Below are positions 62,123 through 64,000 of a stretch of DNA of 64,000 bases, piece by piece. The stretch covers positions 113,260-177,259 of the forward strand of contig JANMYM010000036.1 of assembly GCA_031382085.1 (NCBI GenBank), given 5' to 3'. The notes beneath the pieces were generated by a model. The model saw nothing but the letters and a program-made list of their open reading frames with translations, searched no databases and was not told the DNA's origin. Each line of letters starts with the position of its first letter. The stretch's first letter is position 1. The DNA is from UBA964 sp031382085 (GTDB lineage Bacteria; Pseudomonadota; Gammaproteobacteria; Steroidobacterales; Steroidobacteraceae). A program made the position numbers and the translations under genes.

Positions 62123-62434
62123 GTGATCGAGACGCCGATCTTTACGCGCTTGTGGCCGGACTATTGGACTGAGGATGATCGCGGCGAGTTTGCGGCTTGG
62201 ATCGCTGCGCATCCTGAGGCTGGCGACGTGGTCCCAGGCTCGGGAGGCTGTCGCAAGATTCGATGGTCGCGGGCCGGGATGGGTTAACGCGGCGGTGTGC
62301 GGGTAATTCACTACAACCGATTGGCGGATGGCGTGATCTACCTGCTGCTGATCTACGCCAAGGGCGTGCAAGACACGATTGCGCCAAAGGTTCTGAAGGC
62401 GATCAAGGAGACGATCAATGGCGAAAATGACTGA
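62123..62434 (+). pseudogene. HigB/RelE-type toxin gene with one in-frame stop
   Basis: The frame from GTG 62123 to TGA 62434 (103 codons) reads IETPIFTRLWPDYWTEDDRG, EFAAWIAAHPEAGDVVPGSG and GCRKIRWSRAGMG, then TAA, then RGGVRVIHYNRLADGVIYLL and LIYAKGVQDTIAPKVL. RelE/HigB toxins have GMGKRGGVRVIYY here, so a Lys codon (AAA) has become TAA by a single base change. The rest of the frame is intact. The last 17 bases overlap the antitoxin start, as is normal for toxin-first TA pairs. The toxin should be dead unless the stop is suppressed or is a sequencing error. Confidence 0.85.
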
Positions 62435-62732
62435 GCGCGCACTGCGAGCGCGCGATGCGAAACGCAACCTCGGAGCGGAGTTGCTCGCGTCGGTTCGCGA
62501 AATGAAGGCTGGCAAAGCTGGGCACGTGCATCGCGTATCACTGTCGGCGATCGCGGAAGCGCGGACCCGATCCGGGCTTTCGCAGAGCCGATTTGCAGAA
62601 TTGTTGGGCGTGTCGCCACGCACCGTCCAGGAATGGGAGCAGGGCCGCAGGCAACCGTCGGGCGCTGCGCGTTCGCTGCTGGCAATTGCCGCGCGACGAC
62701 CTGAAGTTTTGCGAGAGGTGTTCGCCGATTGA
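62418..62732 (+). CDS. HigA-like antitoxin, XRE-family helix-turn-helix
   Basis: A 104-residue protein. N-terminal segment (MAKMTERALRARDAKRNLGAELL) is followed by an XRE-type HTH in the second half: LSAIAEARTRSGLSQSRFAELLGVSPRTVQEWEQGRRQPSGAARSLL. AAGGAG lies 8 bases before the ATG. It would bind and repress the palindromic promoter upstream and, in life, neutralise the toxin. It is full length although the toxin is broken, a common state of decaying TA loci. Confidence 0.9.
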   Translation: MAKMTERALRARDAKRNLGAELLASVREMKAGKAGHVHRVSLSAIAEARTRSGLSQSRFAELLGVSPRTVQEWEQGRRQPSGAARSLLAIAARRPEVLREVFAD

Positions 62733-62745
62733 GGCAGCGCGCAGG

Positions 62746-63300
62746 TCATGCTGATCGTGCCAATTCAGTTTGAACTTCAGCGATCGATGCCCGAGCTATT
62801 CTCGCCAAGTCTGCGACCTTGAAGTTCGGCTGATCGCGGAATACTTCTAAAGTCCTGCGTATGCGCCCGGTCCGGTCGTCGACGCTCTCTTGTCTAGCAG
62901 AACTTCGTCGTTTGCGAGCGCTGAGGATCGGCAGCACGTTGGGGCTCTGCGGGCCTCGGGTTTCAGCTTTCTGGCTTTCAAACTCTATCTCGCGCGCTGC
63001 AAGCGGAATCGTACCTTGCGTGAAAACTTCCTTGATGGATTCATTAAAGACTTCGGATGAAGACTTCGGAGGACATCCAGACGTCCGGTGCTCGTTCGGC
63101 GCCTCACTGCGTTTGCGCTGGTCATGCAGCGTTCGCTCGTGGCGGTCCGCCCATTCTTTGGCATCCGCTCGGTTCGAAAAGGATTTCGCGACCGGTTTGA
63201 ACGGGCGCACGCGAACCTGCGCCACCCAGGTAATCGCGCCAGATCGCCCTTTAGTTTTTGAATCGTTGCTAAGCGACACGCGTACTGGACGCGTAACCAC
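62746..63300 (-). pseudogene. Truncated tyrosine integrase: N-terminal arm-binding part with an unrelated tail
   Basis: About 184 residues. Residues 22-58 (AITWVAQVRVRPFKPVAKSFSNRADAKEWADRHERTLHD) look like the N-terminal DNA-binding domain of phage and island integrases. After this, the core-binding and catalytic domains (R..HRY motifs) are absent; the remaining 120 residues (ending FKVADLARIARASIAEVQTELARSA) match nothing I recognise. It lies 101 bases from the tRNA-Ser gene and on the same strand, where an island integrase is expected. Best read as an integrase remnant; a repurposed small DNA-binding protein is possible. Confidence 0.6.
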
Positions 63301-63346
63301 GCGTAGGTGCAGTCTTGCGCGCGTTCTTTACACGACGTGCAACCAC

Positions 63347-63358
63347 AAGTGCAACTAG
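63347..63358. repeat. Candidate integrase arm-type repeat AAGTGCAACTAG (right copy)
   Basis: AAGTGCAACTAG also occurs at 61622-61633, so one copy lies near each end of the island. A further GTGCAAC lies at 63338-63344. Short direct repeats inside both ends of an integrated element are typical of arm-type integrase binding sites. The function is inferred. Confidence 0.4.
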
Positions 63359-63401
63359 GCGATACTGTACAGGCGTGCTCTGTCTCGAAAAGCCTATATT
63401 T

Positions 63402-63491
63402 TGGCGGAGAGGGTGAGATTCGAACTCACGAGCCCCGTGAAGGGCTGCCGGTTTTCAAGACCGGTGCGTTCAACCGCTCCGCCACCTCTCC
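63402..63491 (-). tRNA. tRNA-Ser(UGA)
   Basis: A 90-base gene including an encoded CCA. Acceptor stem GGAGAGG/CCTCTCC, discriminator G, anticodon stem CCGGT/ACCGG with loop CTTGAAA (anticodon TGA), long variable arm as required for serine tRNAs, and T-arm GTGAGTTCGAATCTCAC. Its 3' end served as integration site for the adjacent island and stays functional. The 5' end lies 5 bases from the serS stop codon, so it may be processed from the serS transcript. Confidence 0.96.
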
Positions 63492-63496
63492 GTTCG

Positions 63497-64000
63497 TTAG
63501 CCAGGCGTTAGGCGTTCCAGGCCGCCCATCAAGCCCCGCAGCGCGGCCGGCACGGTAACAGACCCGTCCGCGTTCTGGTAGTTCTCCAGCACCGCTACCA
63601 GCGTTCGGCCGACGGCCAGACCCGAGCCGTTCAGGGTATGGACGGGCTCCGGCTTGCCGGTCGCGGGATTGCGCCAGCGGGCCTGCATGCGCCGCGCCTG
63701 AAAGGCCTCGCAATTGCTGCAGGATGAGATCTCGCGATACGTGCCCTGCCCCGGCAACCAGACCTCAAGATCATAGGTGCGATAACTGCCGAAGCCGATA
63801 TCGCCGGCGCACAGCGCGACTACGCGATACGGCAATTCCAGTTTCTTCAGCACCGCCTCAGCATGGCTTGTTAGCTCTTCGTGCGCACGATCGGAATCCT
63901 CCGGGCGCACTATGTGCACCAGCTCGACTTTGTCGAACTGGTGCTGGCGGATCATGCCGCGCGTGTCCTTGCCGTAAGACCCGGCTTCACTGCGGAAGCA
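63497..64000 (-). CDS. serS: Seryl-tRNA synthetase, C-terminal part (cut by window edge)
   Basis: The visible 167 residues include class II motif 2 (FRSEAGSYGKDTRGMIRQHQF), YRVVALCAGDIGFGSYRTYDLEVWLPGQ and motif 3 (LNGSGLAVGRTLVAVLENYQ), ending GLMGGLERLTPG. This is SerRS, which charges serine tRNAs. The N-terminal coiled-coil arm is outside the window. The gene for a cognate serine tRNA follows it directly. Confidence 0.97.
   Translation of the reverse strand, partial: CFRSEAGSYGKDTRGMIRQHQFDKVELVHIVRPEDSDRAHEELTSHAEAVLKKLELPYRVVALCAGDIGFGSYRTYDLEVWLPGQGTYREISSCSNCEAFQARRMQARWRNPATGKPEPVHTLNGSGLAVGRTLVAVLENYQNADGSVTVPAALRGLMGGLERLTPG

Overview
This 64-kb window is a GC-rich (about 64% by eye, not counted), gene-dense bacterial chromosome segment. 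MazG, NudL, CreD, MsrPQ, a thrABC operon, S46 peptidase, TonB receptor, DUF1838 and Rieske-oxygenase genes together suggest a free-living, aerobic, catabolically versatile gammaproteobacterium, perhaps near Steroidobacterales/Xanthomonadales. That placement is inference. No phage, CRISPR array or complete insertion sequence is visible.

Layout. 1-1.3 kb: response regulator (cut by the edge), PepSY protein and glycine-zipper protein. 1.3-11.2 kb: housekeeping genes (mazG, nudL, purB, a DUF7931-like protein, mnmA, acnA, creD, a HAD phosphatase). 11.2-20 kb: RraA-like aldolase, peptide-binding protein, msrPQ, tryptophan 2,3-dioxygenase, a YgjP-like metalloprotease, threonine aldolase, tatD and an M20 peptidase. 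20-25.4 kb: thrA-thrB-thrC and a NERD protein on the minus strand. 25.5-32.4 kb: XdhC, two FGE-like lipid- or envelope-type proteins, a large molybdenum hydroxylase subunit, a TauE/SafE exporter and a MaoC-like double hotdog protein. 32.4-44.4 kb: a methyltransferase pair and a degradative gene set (MmgE/PrpD, PaaK-like ligase, amidase, deacetylase, SDR, enoyl-CoA hydratase, alpha/beta hydrolase, aldehyde dehydrogenase) with a solitary ParB-like protein. 44.6-55.3 kb: glycine-zipper protein, ASPIC/UnbV repeat protein, TonB receptor, DUF1838 unit, Rieske oxygenase, MFS transporter and a MobA-like nucleotidyltransferase. 55.2-61.3 kb: DUF192, a prepilin-like peptide, S46 peptidase, DOMON-like, NamZ-like muramidase, a deoxyinosine glycosylase and a membrane methyltransferase. 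61.3-63.4 kb: remnant of an integrated element at a tRNA-Ser(UGA) gene, which directly follows serS.

Two things stand out. First, the word TGTTAG[G/C] (reverse [G/C]CTAACA) occurs about 90 times by my hand count, in both orientations and several codon frames, against about 9 expected from base composition. It behaves like a dispersed DNA-level signal and is absent from the 2-kb island. Second, the island is a readable fossil: a tRNA-Ser 3'-half duplication split in its T-loop by a 108-bp block of four hairpins, a HigB-type toxin gene killed by one stop codon beside an intact antitoxin gene with a clear promoter/operator, and an integrase cut down to its N-terminal DNA-binding part.
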